This document shows, piece after piece, positions 18,261-32,281 of a DNA stretch of 39,016 bases (positions are counted from its first letter, which is position 1; each line of letters starts with the position of its first letter). The DNA comes from Gammaproteobacteria bacterium (GTDB taxonomy: Bacteria; Pseudomonadota; Gammaproteobacteria; Steroidobacterales; Foliamicaceae). The stretch is taken from NCBI GenBank assembly GCA_007571315.1, contig RKRP01000156.1, forward strand, positions 1 through 39,016. Direction: 5' to 3'. A program made the position numbers and the translations under genes. The notes under the pieces were generated by a model. That model saw nothing but the letters and a program-made list of their open reading frames with translations. It had not been told where the DNA came from and did not search any database.

Positions 18261-18593
18261 ATGGCTGGATACATGATAGACACCGCCGCCGCCATTGACG
18301 GACTCAGGGCTGAGGGCCTTCCTCCCAATCAGGCGCGGGCGATTGTGCGAACGATAGCGCAGCGCAACGAGGAAATCGCAACGAAAAGCGACATTGTTGC
18401 TGTGAAAGGTGACATCGCTGCTGTGAAAGGCGACATCGCTGCTGTGAAAGGCGACATCGCTGCTCTGAAAAGCGACATCCGGCGGCTGGAGAGCGAAATC
18501 CGCGCTCTGGAGTCCAGGTTGAACACGAAGATCTACCTCATGGCCGGAACTATTGTTGCCGCCCTCAAGGCTCTACAGTATCTGGGACTATAA
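18261..18593 (+). CDS. Small coiled-coil protein with C-terminal TM (DUF1640/CCDC90-like), copy 2
   Basis: MAGYMIDTAAAIDGLRAEGLPPNQARAIVRTIAQRNEEIATKSDIVAVKGDIAAVKGDIAAVKGDIAALKSDI...LKALQYLGL. Confidence 0.75.
   Translation: MAGYMIDTAAAIDGLRAEGLPPNQARAIVRTIAQRNEEIATKSDIVAVKGDIAAVKGDIAAVKGDIAALKSDIRRLESEIRALESRLNTKIYLMAGTIVAALKALQYLGL
18381..18485 (+). repeat. 21-bp tandem repeat, 5 units, encoding a heptad coiled coil
   Basis: Units at 18381, 18402, 18423, 18444 and 18465; GTGAAAGGCGACATCGCTGCT occurs twice exactly. Confidence 0.85.
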
Positions 18594-18602
18594 AGCCGCT
18601 TG

Positions 18603-18643
18603 ATCGGCCCCGGCGCGATTGAGGCGGCGGCGCCGGGGCCGAT
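18603..18643. terminator. Strong stem-loop between convergent coiled-coil gene and ftsH
   Basis: atcggccccggcgc (18603-18616) / gcgccggggccgat (18630-18643), perfect 14-bp stem, 13-nt loop; no U-tract. Confidence 0.5.
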
Positions 18644-18660
18644 AGCGAGGGGCAGCGCTG

Positions 18661-20595
18661 TCAGTGCTGCTCGGCGGGCTTGCCAATATCGCCGCTGGCG
18701 GCGCGCTTGCGCTTCCTGCGCGCGGGCTTTTCCTTCTTGTCCTGCTGGTCCCAGCCTGGAGGCGGGCTGGGTTCCTGCCCGTCCATGATCTCCTTGATTT
18801 GCGCCTGCTCGATGGTCTCGTACTGGAGCAGCGCCTCGGCCATGGCGTGCAAACGGTCCATGTGTTCGGTGAGTATGCCCCTGGCATCCTCGTAGGCCGC
18901 GTCAATGAGCTCGCGCACTTCCTTGTCGATGGCGTGAACCGTGGCGTCCGACACCTGCTTGTGCTGGGTTACAGCGCGCCCAAGGAAAACCTCGCCGTCT
19001 TCCTCGCTGTAGGTTAGCGGGCCAAGCCGCCTGGAAAGGCCCCACTTGGTAACCATGTTGCGCGCAATCGCGGTGGCGCGCTCGATGTCGTTGGCCGCCC
19101 CGGTGGTTACCGCATCCTTGCCGAACACCAGTTCCTCGGCCACGCGGCCGCCAAACAGGCTGGCAATCTGGCTAACTAGGCGCTGCCTGGAATGGCTGTG
19201 GCGGTCCACTTCCGGAAGAAACATGGTTACGCCCAGCGCCCGCCCGCGCGGAATGATGGTGACCTTGTGCACCGGGTCGTGTTCGGGAACGTTCAAGCCC
19301 ACAATAGCGTGCCCGGATTCGTGATAGGCCGTGAGTTTGCGCTCCTCGGGACTCATCACCATGGATTTGCGCTCGGTGCCCATCAGGATTTTGTCCTTGG
19401 CGCGCTCGAACTCTTGCATTTTCACCTTGCGGGCGCCTGCCCTGCCGGCAAGCAGGGCGGCCTCGTTGACGAGGTTGGCGAGGTCGGCGCCGGAAAAGCC
19501 AGGCGTGCCGCGCGCCAGGGTGCTGGCTGAAACGCTATCGTGAACCGGCACCTTGCGCATGTGGACCTTGAGGATCAGTTCGCGGCCGCGAATGTCCGGC
19601 AGCGGCACCACCACCTGGCGATCGAAGCGCCCCGGCCGCAGCAGCGCCGGGTCCAGAACGTCCGGGCGGTTGGTGGCGGCAATTACGATAATGCCATCGC
19701 TGCCGGCAAAGCCGTCCATTTCCACCAGCAACTGGTTGAGCGTTTGCTCGCGCTCGTCATGGCCGCCGCCCAGGCCCGCGCCGCGATGGCGCCCCACCGC
19801 GTCGATTTCGTCGATGAAGATGATGCACGGAGCCTGCTTCTTGGCCTGCTCGAACATGTCGCGCACTCTGGATGCGCCCACGCCCACGAACATCTCCACA
19901 AAATCCGAGCCGGAGATGGTGAAGAAAGGCGCCTCGGCCTCGCCCGCGATGGCGCGCGCCAGCAGCGTTTTGCCGGTGCCGGGCGGACCCACCATCAGCA
20001 CCCCCTTGGGAATCTTGCCGCCCAGGCGTTGAAATTTGGATGGGTCCTTGAGGAACTCGACCACCTCGCCCACTTCCTCCTTGGCCTCCTCCACGCCCGC
20101 CACGTCCTCGAAGGTGACCGGCGTCTGGTCCGGATTGAGCAGGCGAGCCCTGCTGCGGCCGAACGACAGGGCGCCGCCGCGGCCGCCCACGCCGCCCTGC
20201 ATCTGCCGCATGAAGTACAGCCAAATGCCAATCAGCAGCAGAAACGGGAGCAGGTTGAGAAGGAAGGACAGCCAGGCGCTCTCCGACTTCGGCTTGGGAG
20301 AACGCACCACCGCGCCGTTATTGGTGAGCTCGCGCACCAGTTCCGAGTTGTCGGTGGACGGCGGGCTGTAGGTAACGAATTTCTCGCCGCTGGTCTGCTC
20401 GCCCCGGATGGTGCGGTTTTCGAGTATTTCAACCTCGCGCACCCCGCTGTTGCGGACCATTTCCACAAATGCCGAGAAATGGAGCTCTTGCGCAGGCGCG
20501 GTGCTGTTGTTCAGAGGCCGGAGCAGCAGCATCAGGGCCAGCGCAATCACCAGCCACAAAAAGAGGTTCTTGGTCAGTTTGTTCATCATCCGCAC
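18661..20595 (-). CDS. ftsH: ATP-dependent zinc metalloprotease FtsH
   Basis: [41 protein letters not shown] zinc motif, two N-terminal TM helices. Confidence 0.95.
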   Translation of the reverse strand: MRMMNKLTKNLFLWLVIALALMLLLRPLNNSTAPAQELHFSAFVEMVRNSGVREVEILENRTIRGEQTSGEKFVTYSPPSTDNSELVRELTNNGAVVRSPKPKSESAWLSFLLNLLPFLLLIGIWLYFMRQMQGGVGGRGGALSFGRSRARLLNPDQTPVTFEDVAGVEEAKEEVGEVVEFLKDPSKFQRLGGKIPKGVLMVGPPGTGKTLLARAIAGEAEAPFFTISGSDFVEMFVGVGASRVRDMFEQAKKQAPCIIFIDEIDAVGRHRGAGLGGGHDEREQTLNQLLVEMDGFAGSDGIIVIAATNRPDVLDPALLRPGRFDRQVVVPLPDIRGRELILKVHMRKVPVHDSVSASTLARGTPGFSGADLANLVNEAALLAGRAGARKVKMQEFERAKDKILMGTERKSMVMSPEERKLTAYHESGHAIVGLNVPEHDPVHKVTIIPRGRALGVTMFLPEVDRHSHSRQRLVSQIASLFGGRVAEELVFGKDAVTTGAANDIERATAIARNMVTKWGLSRRLGPLTYSEEDGEVFLGRAVTQHKQVSDATVHAIDKEVRELIDAAYEDARGILTEHMDRLHAMAEALLQYETIEQAQIKEIMDGQEPSPPPGWDQQDKKEKPARRKRKRAASGDIGKPAEQH

Positions 20596-20649
20596 CGGAT
20601 TGTACCAAAGCGCCCGCTCCCCCTGATTTGAGGATGCTCCCTAATATCT

Positions 20650-21231
20650 TCAAGCGCGGCCCGTCAGGTAGGTTTCGCGGCTGGCGCGCCTGGATGCGGC
20701 GGGCGTGCGAAGGCGCGCTTTCGCCAGGCGGCGGCGGGCTTCGGCCACAAATTCCTCGAACCCGGCGCCTTGGAAGAGCTTGGTTACGAACGCCCCTTGA
20801 GGCCGCAGCAGGGCCAGCGCCGCATCCAGGGCCAGGGCAGCCAGTTCCATCGACCGGGCCTGGTCGAAATCGCGGTTCCCGCCAAGGCGCGGCGCCAGGT
20901 CCGAAATCACTGCATCGGCAGACCCGCCGAGGGCATCGCGCACCTGCTCCAGCACCGCCTCGCGGGTCACGTCGCCCTGCAGCGCATGCACCCCGGCAAT
21001 CGGCTCTAGCGGTTCTATATCAACAGCAACCACCCTGCCCCCCGGCAGCACCTTGCGGGCCGCGTACTGGCTCCACCCCCCGGGCGCCGCGCCCAGGTCC
21101 ACCACGCGCCCGCCGCGCCTGAAAAGCCGGTCGCGGCGGTCCAGTTCAGCCAGCTTGAAAACCGCCCGGGAGCGCCATCCCTCAGCTTTGGCGCGGCGCG
21201 TCCAGTAATCTGCCCAGCCCTTCGCTTTCAT
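20650..21231 (-). CDS. rlmE: 23S rRNA (uridine-2552-2'-O)-methyltransferase
   Basis: RSRAVFKLAELDRRDRLFRRGGRVVDLGAAPGGWSQYA, VISDLAPRLGGNRDFDQARSMEL; ATG at 21231. Confidence 0.92.
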   Translation of the reverse strand: MKAKGWADYWTRRAKAEGWRSRAVFKLAELDRRDRLFRRGGRVVDLGAAPGGWSQYAARKVLPGGRVVAVDIEPLEPIAGVHALQGDVTREAVLEQVRDALGGSADAVISDLAPRLGGNRDFDQARSMELAALALDAALALLRPQGAFVTKLFQGAGFEEFVAEARRRLAKARLRTPAASRRASRETYLTGRA

Positions 21232-21236
21232 GCCGC

Positions 21237-22385
21237 TCAGCGTATCAGCTCGCCCGCCCACAGGCGCTTCAAAAAATCCAGCGCTGGCAGCGCCAGCACA
21301 TTGCCCCAGCGGGCCGGCCGTTGTGCGGCGCATACGCCCAGGCAGGTGGTTTTCCGGGAGCCCAGCGCCTCGCTGAGCCTGAGCAGGCCGCGGTTGTAGC
21401 GCTTTTCCCACCGGGTCGCCGCCTGGATTTCCAACGCCAGAAAGCCGCTCGCCGTTTCCAGCAGCGCATCGACTTCCGCGCCGTCGTAGGTGCGCCAGTA
21501 GTGCATGCGGTAGTCCAGCTTCGAGTACGAAAGGTAGGCGCGAATCTCGTTGAGCACGAAGGTTTCCATCTGGGCGCCCAGTTCTTCGCGCGTGGGCGGA
21601 TAGGGCAGCCGGCCGGTGAGCGCCCGGGCAACGCCGCAATCGAAAAAGTAGAACTTGCTTCGCGCCACCTGCCGGGTGGCGGGTTTGAGTTTCCAGGCAG
21701 GCAGCCAATAGCCCAGAAGCGTGTCGGCAAGAATCTGGAAGTGGCTCTCCACGGTGCGGCGATGCACGCCAGCCTCCCGGGCAATATTGGTGGCGTTGGA
21801 CGGCTGTCCGTTCCGGAGCGCGGCGATTTCCAGGAAACGCGCGAAGGCGCCGACGTTTCGCGTAAGCGCTTCCGCCCGCACCTCCTGCGCCAGATAGGTG
21901 TCCGCATAACTGCGCAAGTATTCGCCCGGATTGCCGCCCTCCACGGCCATGGGCAGCATGCCGAAGCGAAGCGCCTTGCCAAGGTCCACATTGAACGAAA
22001 CCTCCGCGGATGCCAGCGGAAACATAGCGGTAGTGACCGCCCGGCCTGCCAAAAGATTCACGCCGCCCCGGCGCAGTTTACGGGCGCTGGAACCGGACAG
22101 AACAAAGCGCAAATCGCGCCGCTCAATCAGGCGATGCACTTCGTCCAGCAGCTCCGGGGCTTTCTGCACTTCGTCGATGACGGCCCAGCTTCCGGCCGGG
22201 AGCAATGAAAGTTCCCGGTACAGCGCGCCCGGGTCCTTGGCCAGCCGCAAGGCCTCGCCGGTATCCAGCAGGTCGTAGTACGCAGCGTCCGGGAACCGCT
22301 GGCGCAGCCATGTGGATTTTCCGGTTCCCCGAGGGCCAAACAGAAAAGCGGACTGAACAGGAGTTGGAAGTAATCTGGCATACAT
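21237..22385 (-). CDS. AAA ATPase with DUF4143 domain
   Basis: Walker A FGPRGTGKSTWLRQRFP, VIDEVQKAPELLDEVHRLIE, FVLSGSSARKLRRGGVNLLAGRA, C-terminal GAQMETFVLNEIRAYLSYS. Confidence 0.85.
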   Translation of the reverse strand: MYARLLPTPVQSAFLFGPRGTGKSTWLRQRFPDAAYYDLLDTGEALRLAKDPGALYRELSLLPAGSWAVIDEVQKAPELLDEVHRLIERRDLRFVLSGSSARKLRRGGVNLLAGRAVTTAMFPLASAEVSFNVDLGKALRFGMLPMAVEGGNPGEYLRSYADTYLAQEVRAEALTRNVGAFARFLEIAALRNGQPSNATNIAREAGVHRRTVESHFQILADTLLGYWLPAWKLKPATRQVARSKFYFFDCGVARALTGRLPYPPTREELGAQMETFVLNEIRAYLSYSKLDYRMHYWRTYDGAEVDALLETASGFLALEIQAATRWEKRYNRGLLRLSEALGSRKTTCLGVCAAQRPARWGNVLALPALDFLKRLWAGELIR

Positions 22386-22526
22386 GATAGCCAATAATAA
22401 GCGAAAAAAGGCACATATAGTGGCCAATTTTTCAAAACATGCGCACCAATCATTCCCGTATGGGACGGCAGACGGCCCGCAGGCCCAGACCGCGCTGACC
22501 CTGGAGCGCCTGACCCGCATATTTCA

Positions 22527-22566
22527 ACAGGGGTTCATGCGTCCCCGCCGAGAGGAGGGGCAACCC
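22527..22566 (-). repeat. Possible degenerate copy of the hairpin-core repeat family
   Basis: Reverse complement gcccctcctctcggcggggacgcatgaacccctgt resembles gccccctcctcccgggagacgcatgaatacatccctgt at 29375-29528. Confidence 0.3.
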
Positions 22567-22623
22567 GCGCGAACTCAGCAAGTGGCGGGGCAGCGTGCTC
22601 GATGCCCAGGCTATGCGGGGCGG

Positions 22624-23096
22624 CTACTCGTACCGCACGGAGAGGATTTCGAAGCGCCTCAGGCCGCCGGGAGCGCTTAATTGCGCCTCGTCGCCCTCGT
22701 ACTTGCCGATCAGCGACCGGGCCATGGGCGAGACAAAGGAAATGGCATCGTCCCGCGCCCGGGCCTCGTCTTCGCCCACAATCTGGTACTCAACCCGCTC
22801 CTCCCCGTCGAGCTGCTGCAATTCCACCGTTACGCCAAACACCACCCGGCCGTCGCGAGGCACGCGCGCCACGTCGATAACGCGCGCGTGCGCCAGCCGG
22901 CCTTCGATATCGCGGATGCGCGCCTCCACCAGCCCCTGCTGCTCCTTGGCGGCGTGATACTCGGCGTTCTCGCGCAAATCGCCATGCTCCCGAGCCTCGC
23001 CAATGGCGCGCGCCAGCCGCGGCCGCTCCTCGTTTTTCAGGCGTTTGAGCTCTTCGCGCAGGGCGCGCTCGCCTGCGCGGGTCATGGGAACCTGGG

Positions 23097-23100
<4 letters not shown>
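22624..23100 (-). CDS. greA: Transcription elongation factor GreA
   Basis: [51 protein letters not shown]. Confidence 0.95.
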
Positions 23101-26301
<3,201 letters not shown>

Positions 26302-26318
<17 letters not shown>

Positions 26319-27438
26319 GGCGTTCCATTATGCTGGCGAAGCGGCGGAAGGCGTAGCCCAAGTCGTGCGGGCCGGGGCTGGCTTCCGGATGGCCCTGAAA
26401 GCCGATCGCAGGGCGGCTGCGATGGGCCAGGCCCTGGAGGGTGCCGTCGAACAGTGAGCGGTGGGTGGCGCGCAGGCAATCGGGCAAGCTGTCCTCATCC
26501 ACGGCAAAACCGTGATTCTGGCTGCTGATCGCCACTTCGCCGGTGTCCAAATCCACGATCGGATGATTGGCGCCATGATGGCCGAATTTCATCTTGACAG
26601 TGCGGGCGCCGCAGGCCAGGCCCAGAATCTGGTGGCCGAGGCAAATGCCCAGAATCGGCGTGCCGGCGGCCAGGATTTCCCGCGCCGCCTTGATGGCGTA
26701 GCCGCATGGCTCGGGATCGCCCGGCCCGTTCGACAGGAAGATGCCGTCCGGCTTTAGCGAGAGGGCCTCGGCTGCCGGCGCTTCGGCCGGCAGCACCGTC
26801 ACGCGGCGCGCCAGGCGGGCCAGCGAGCGGAGAATGTTGCGCTTGATGCCGTAATCGTAAGCCACGATCCGTTCGAATTTCGGTTCTCCGGCCTCCATCA
26901 TCCAGTCCACCGCCGGATCGCTGGAGCCTTCCGGCCACTGGTAGGCCGAGGCAGCGCTCACGACCCGCGCCAGGTCCATCCCCGCCATCCCCGGCGCCGC
27001 CCGCGCCTGCGCCACCGCTTCTTCGCCGCGGTCCTCGCCCGTCAGGATGCAGCCCTGCTGGGCCCCCTGCTCACGCAGAATGCGCGTAAGGCGGCGCGTG
27101 TCGATGCCGGCTATCGCCACCACGCCTTCGCTTTGAAGAAAGTCGGAAAAGGCGGCGTCCTTGCGCCAATTGCTTTCCGTGACCGGCAAATCGCGAATCA
27201 CCAGCCCGGCGGCGAAAACGCGGCTGGACTCGTAGTCCTCCCGGTTGGCGCCGGTATTGCCCACATGGGGAACGGTGAGCGTAACGATCTGGCGGCAGTA
27301 CGAGGGATCGGTAAGGATTTCCTGGTAGCCGGTCATAGCGGTGTTGAAAACCACCTCGCCCCGGCCCTCGCCTTCAGCGCCGACCGACCAGCCGCGAAAC
27401 ACCGCCCCGCCCGCCAAGGCCAGCACCGCGGGAGTCAT
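26302..27438 (-). CDS. carA: Carbamoyl-phosphate synthase small subunit
   Basis: [46 protein letters not shown]. Confidence 0.96.
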
Positions 27439-28238
27439 TCCGAAGGCGCCATTACGGAGGAAAGATCGTACATTCCGGGCGGTTGCCCGGCCAGCCAGCG
27501 CGCGGCCCGCAAGGCCCCGGCGGCGAACACGCCCCGGCTCAAACTCTGGTGGCGCAATTCGAGCGCCTCGTCGTTGCCAGCCAGGATTACCGAATGATTG
27601 CCGGAAAACCCGCCGCCGCGCACGGCGCTGAACCCGATCGCTCCCTTCCGGCGGGCGCCCGTTTGGCCGTGGCGCTGAAACTCCGCAACGTCCGCAAACT
27701 CCCGGCCGCGCGCCGCCGCCGCCGCGCGGCCCAGCTGCAGCGCGGTTCCCGAGGGGGCATCGGCCTTGCCGCGATGGTGAATGTCGATGATCTCCAGGTC
27801 GTAATCCTCTCCCAGGCGTTGCGCGGCAATGCGCAGCAACTCATTGAGCACGAACACGCCCAGGCTCATGTTGCTGGCCTGAAGCACTGCCGTCTGGCGC
27901 GAGGCGCGCTCCAGGGCGGCCTGACCTTTGGCGGCAATCCCGGTTACGCCCTCCACCAGGGCGCAGCCGGCCTCCGCGCAGGCCGCGGCGATGCTGGCGG
28001 TAACCGCCGGCGCGGAAAAATCCACGGCCACATCCGCTCCGGCGATGCTTTCCTCGGGGGAGCTCGTTACCCGCGCGCCGGCTTCGGGAAGATTCGCAGC
28101 CAAGCCTGCATCCTGGCCGATCCAGGGGTCGTCCGGCGCCGCCAGGGCGCCGGTCAACTCAAGGTCGGCAGCGGATGCCACCCGCGCCAGCAACTCCCGT
28201 CCCATGCGGCCGCTGGCGCCCAGCAGGCTGATTTTCAT
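27435..28238 (-). CDS. dapB: 4-hydroxy-tetrahydrodipicolinate reductase
   Basis: [38 protein letters not shown]. Confidence 0.95.
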   Translation of the reverse strand: MKISLLGASGRMGRELLARVASAADLELTGALAAPDDPWIGQDAGLAANLPEAGARVTSSPEESIAGADVAVDFSAPAVTASIAAACAEAGCALVEGVTGIAAKGQAALERASRQTAVLQASNMSLGVFVLNELLRIAAQRLGEDYDLEIIDIHHRGKADAPSGTALQLGRAAAAARGREFADVAEFQRHGQTGARRKGAIGFSAVRGGGFSGNHSVILAGNDEALELRHQSLSRGVFAAGALRAARWLAGQPPGMYDLSSVMAPSE

Positions 28239-29365
28239 GAGCTTTTGCGCTCCGATTCGGCGGGCTGGCTGGCGGCCCAGTCGCGCCATTTGGCGGCGCG
28301 CGGATGCTGCCGGTCGCCGGCGCGGCCACTCGCGCGAGAGAACTCTTCAAGCAGGCGCCGCTGCTTGCGGCTCAAACCCACCGGAGTTTCCACTTCGATG
28401 TGGCAGTACAGGTCGCCGCTGCGCCCCCCCCGAGCCGGCTTCACCCCGCGGCCGCGCAGGCGGAAGGTGTGCCCGGACTGCGTGCCTGAAGGCACCTTCA
28501 GTTTTACCGGGCCGGTCAACGTGGGCAACTCCACTTCTCCCCCCAAAGCTGCGGTGGCAAAGCTTACTGGAAAGCGGCAATGCAGGTTGGCGCCCTCGCG
28601 CTCGTACAGGGGGTGCGCGCGCACCTGCATTTCCACAATCAGGTCGCCGGGCGGGCCGCCGCGCGGGCCGGCGTTTCCTTTTCCGCGAATCCGCGAGCGA
28701 TCGCCGGTATCGACTCCCGGCGGCACTTTCAGCGATATTTCCTCAGTCTTGCGAACGGCGCCTTTGCCGGAACAGTCCGCGCAGGGGCTGGAAACCACCC
28801 GCCCTTCGCCGCCGCAAGCGCCGCAGGTTTGGCTTATGGCGAAAACGCCCTGACGGATCTGCGTTTGGCCGCTGCCGCCGCAACGCCCGCAGGTGCTGGT
28901 TCCGGTGCCCGGCCGGGCACCCGACCCGGAGCAGGTGGAGCAGGCCGCGGCGCGCGGGACCGTAATGCGCACCGTATCGCCGAAGATGGCTTGGGTGAAG
29001 CCGATCTCCAGCCGGTAGCGCAGGTTGGCGCCCTGGCGCGGCTGGCCACCCCCGCCCCGCCGGGATCCGAAAACTTCGCCGAAAATGTCGCCGAATATGC
29101 TGCTGAAGGGATCGCCCCCCGCAGAACCGCTGCTGGCATCCACTCCGGCATGGCCGAACTGATCGTAGGCGCCGCGCTTTTCGGCATTGCTGAGAACCTC
29201 GTAGGCGCGCTGAACCTCCCTGAAGCGGTTGGCGGCCTCCTCGCTCTGGTTGGGGTTGCGGTCCGGGTGGTAGCGCATGGCGAGACGGCGGTACGCCTTC
29301 TTGACATCCGCATCCGAGGCGTTGTGGTCCACGCCCAGGACCTCGTAGTAGTCCCGCTCCGCCAT
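28235..29365 (-). CDS. dnaJ: Chaperone protein DnaJ
   Basis: J-domain with HPD, four CxxCxGxG zinc motifs; ATG at 29365. Confidence 0.95.
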   Translation of the reverse strand: MAERDYYEVLGVDHNASDADVKKAYRRLAMRYHPDRNPNQSEEAANRFREVQRAYEVLSNAEKRGAYDQFGHAGVDASSGSAGGDPFSSIFGDIFGEVFGSRRGGGGQPRQGANLRYRLEIGFTQAIFGDTVRITVPRAAACSTCSGSGARPGTGTSTCGRCGGSGQTQIRQGVFAISQTCGACGGEGRVVSSPCADCSGKGAVRKTEEISLKVPPGVDTGDRSRIRGKGNAGPRGGPPGDLIVEMQVRAHPLYEREGANLHCRFPVSFATAALGGEVELPTLTGPVKLKVPSGTQSGHTFRLRGRGVKPARGGRSGDLYCHIEVETPVGLSRKQRRLLEEFSRASGRAGDRQHPRAAKWRDWAASQPAESERKSS

Positions 29366-29374
29366 CCAACTATG

Positions 29375-29528
29375 GCGCTTGCTTGCCGCCTGCTTGCTGC
29401 CCCCTTCTTCCGGGAGCGCTGGAGTGCGCGCCAATAGCGGGGCGCATACGGGTGCCGGAATGAGCTACAGGGATGTATTCATGCGTCTCCCGGGAGGAGG
29501 GGGCAGCAAGCAGGCGGCAAGCAGGCGC
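29375..29528. repeat. Long hairpin element (copy A) in the dnaK-dnaJ spacer
   Basis: Arms 29375-29404 and 29499-29528 complementary over 30 bp with one mismatch, continuing imperfectly inward (29405-29416 / 29487-29498); core shared with 35752-35919. Confidence 0.85.
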
Positions 29529-29566
29529 TTCTGCGCGGAGCGCGGAGACTGGGCGGCACATGGGGG

Positions 29567-31501
<1,935 letters not shown>

Positions 31502-31548
31502 GCGTATTCCTCAATAAAAACTGCGCGTGTTCCGCTTGCTAGTGGCCG

Positions 31549-31577
31549 ATATGAGGGCTTGGGAGGCGCAATTCAAT
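31549..31577 (-). promoter_or_regulatory. Candidate sigma-32 heat-shock promoter upstream of dnaK
   Basis: Minus strand ATTGAA - 15 nt - CCTCATAT, compared with CTTGAA / CCCCATNT; ~48 nt before the dnaK ATG. Confidence 0.45.
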
Positions 31578-31584
31578 AGGCTTC

Positions 31585-32193
31585 TCATGCGCTTTCGCCG
31601 GATGCCTCGCCGGACGCCGGCTCCTCCGCATCGGGCGAGCTGCCGGGCGGGCCGGAGCAAACCACCACCCGGGCCGCCCGAAGCAAGCGGCCCTGCATGA
31701 GATAACCCTTCTGCATTACCGAGAGGACGCTTTGCGGCTCAACCGCGTCGGAGGGCTGCATCCCCACCGCCTCGTGCCGTTCGGGGTCGAAAGGCTGCCC
31801 CTGCGGCTCCACGGCTTCCACCCCAAACTGCCCCAGCGCCTTGAGCAATTGGCGCAGAACAGCGCGCTGGCCTTCCGCTAAGTCTGCGGCGCTGGCCGCG
31901 TCCAAGGCGTCAAGCCCCAGCTCCAGGCTATCAATCGCGGCCAGCAGCTCGCGCGCAATCTGGCGCTGGCCGCGCCCGTAGGCCTCGCTAACCTGCTTCT
32001 GCGCCCGGCGGTTAATGTTCTCGGCCTCGGCGGCCGCCCGCAGGCGCGCCTCGCGCTGTTCGGCAAGCGCGGCCTCAAGGTCCTGGATGCGTTGCGCGGC
32101 GCCCGCGATGCCCGCGGAATCCGACGGTTCGGCAACACCGCCGGCCTCGTCCCTGTCCAGAGCGGCGGCGGTCTCGGTTTCTTCCTTTTTCAT
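31585..32193 (-). CDS. grpE: Nucleotide exchange factor GrpE
   Basis: AEAENINRRAQKQVSEA..., GQPFDPERHEAVGMQPSDAVEPQSVLSVMQKGYLMQGRLLRAARVVV; upstream of dnaK. Confidence 0.93.
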   Translation of the reverse strand: MKKEETETAAALDRDEAGGVAEPSDSAGIAGAAQRIQDLEAALAEQREARLRAAAEAENINRRAQKQVSEAYGRGQRQIARELLAAIDSLELGLDALDAASAADLAEGQRAVLRQLLKALGQFGVEAVEPQGQPFDPERHEAVGMQPSDAVEPQSVLSVMQKGYLMQGRLLRAARVVVCSGPPGSSPDAEEPASGEASGESA

Positions 32194-32202
32194 GCCGGGG
32201 TA

Positions 32203-32230
32203 CTATGGTGCATCATTCCATTTTTTCAAG
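32203..32230 (-). promoter_or_regulatory. Candidate sigma-32 promoter upstream of grpE
   Basis: Minus strand CCACCTTGAA - 14 nt - CACCATAG; consensus -35 and spacing; only 9 nt before the annotated ATG. Confidence 0.6.
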
Positions 32231-32281
32231 GTGGGGCCGGCTGCCGCCCGGAGCCGGCAAACCGGCAGTAAGAGCCCGCAA

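Larger units (their letters stand above)
18181..18593 (+). repeat. Arm 2 of inverted duplication (promoter, 5' UTR and coiled-coil gene)
   Basis: Near-colinear match to the reverse complement of 16612-17048, including the TATAAT box (18205-18210). Confidence 0.85.

Noticed and set aside
18381-18485. Tandem repeats as a CRISPR array
   Set aside because: Units are contiguous 21-mers without spacers and encode an in-frame heptad coiled coil
22384-22680. Plus-strand 98-aa ORF upstream of greA
   Set aside because: Overlaps the DUF4143 5' region and greA antisense; composition and lack of motifs do not support a gene
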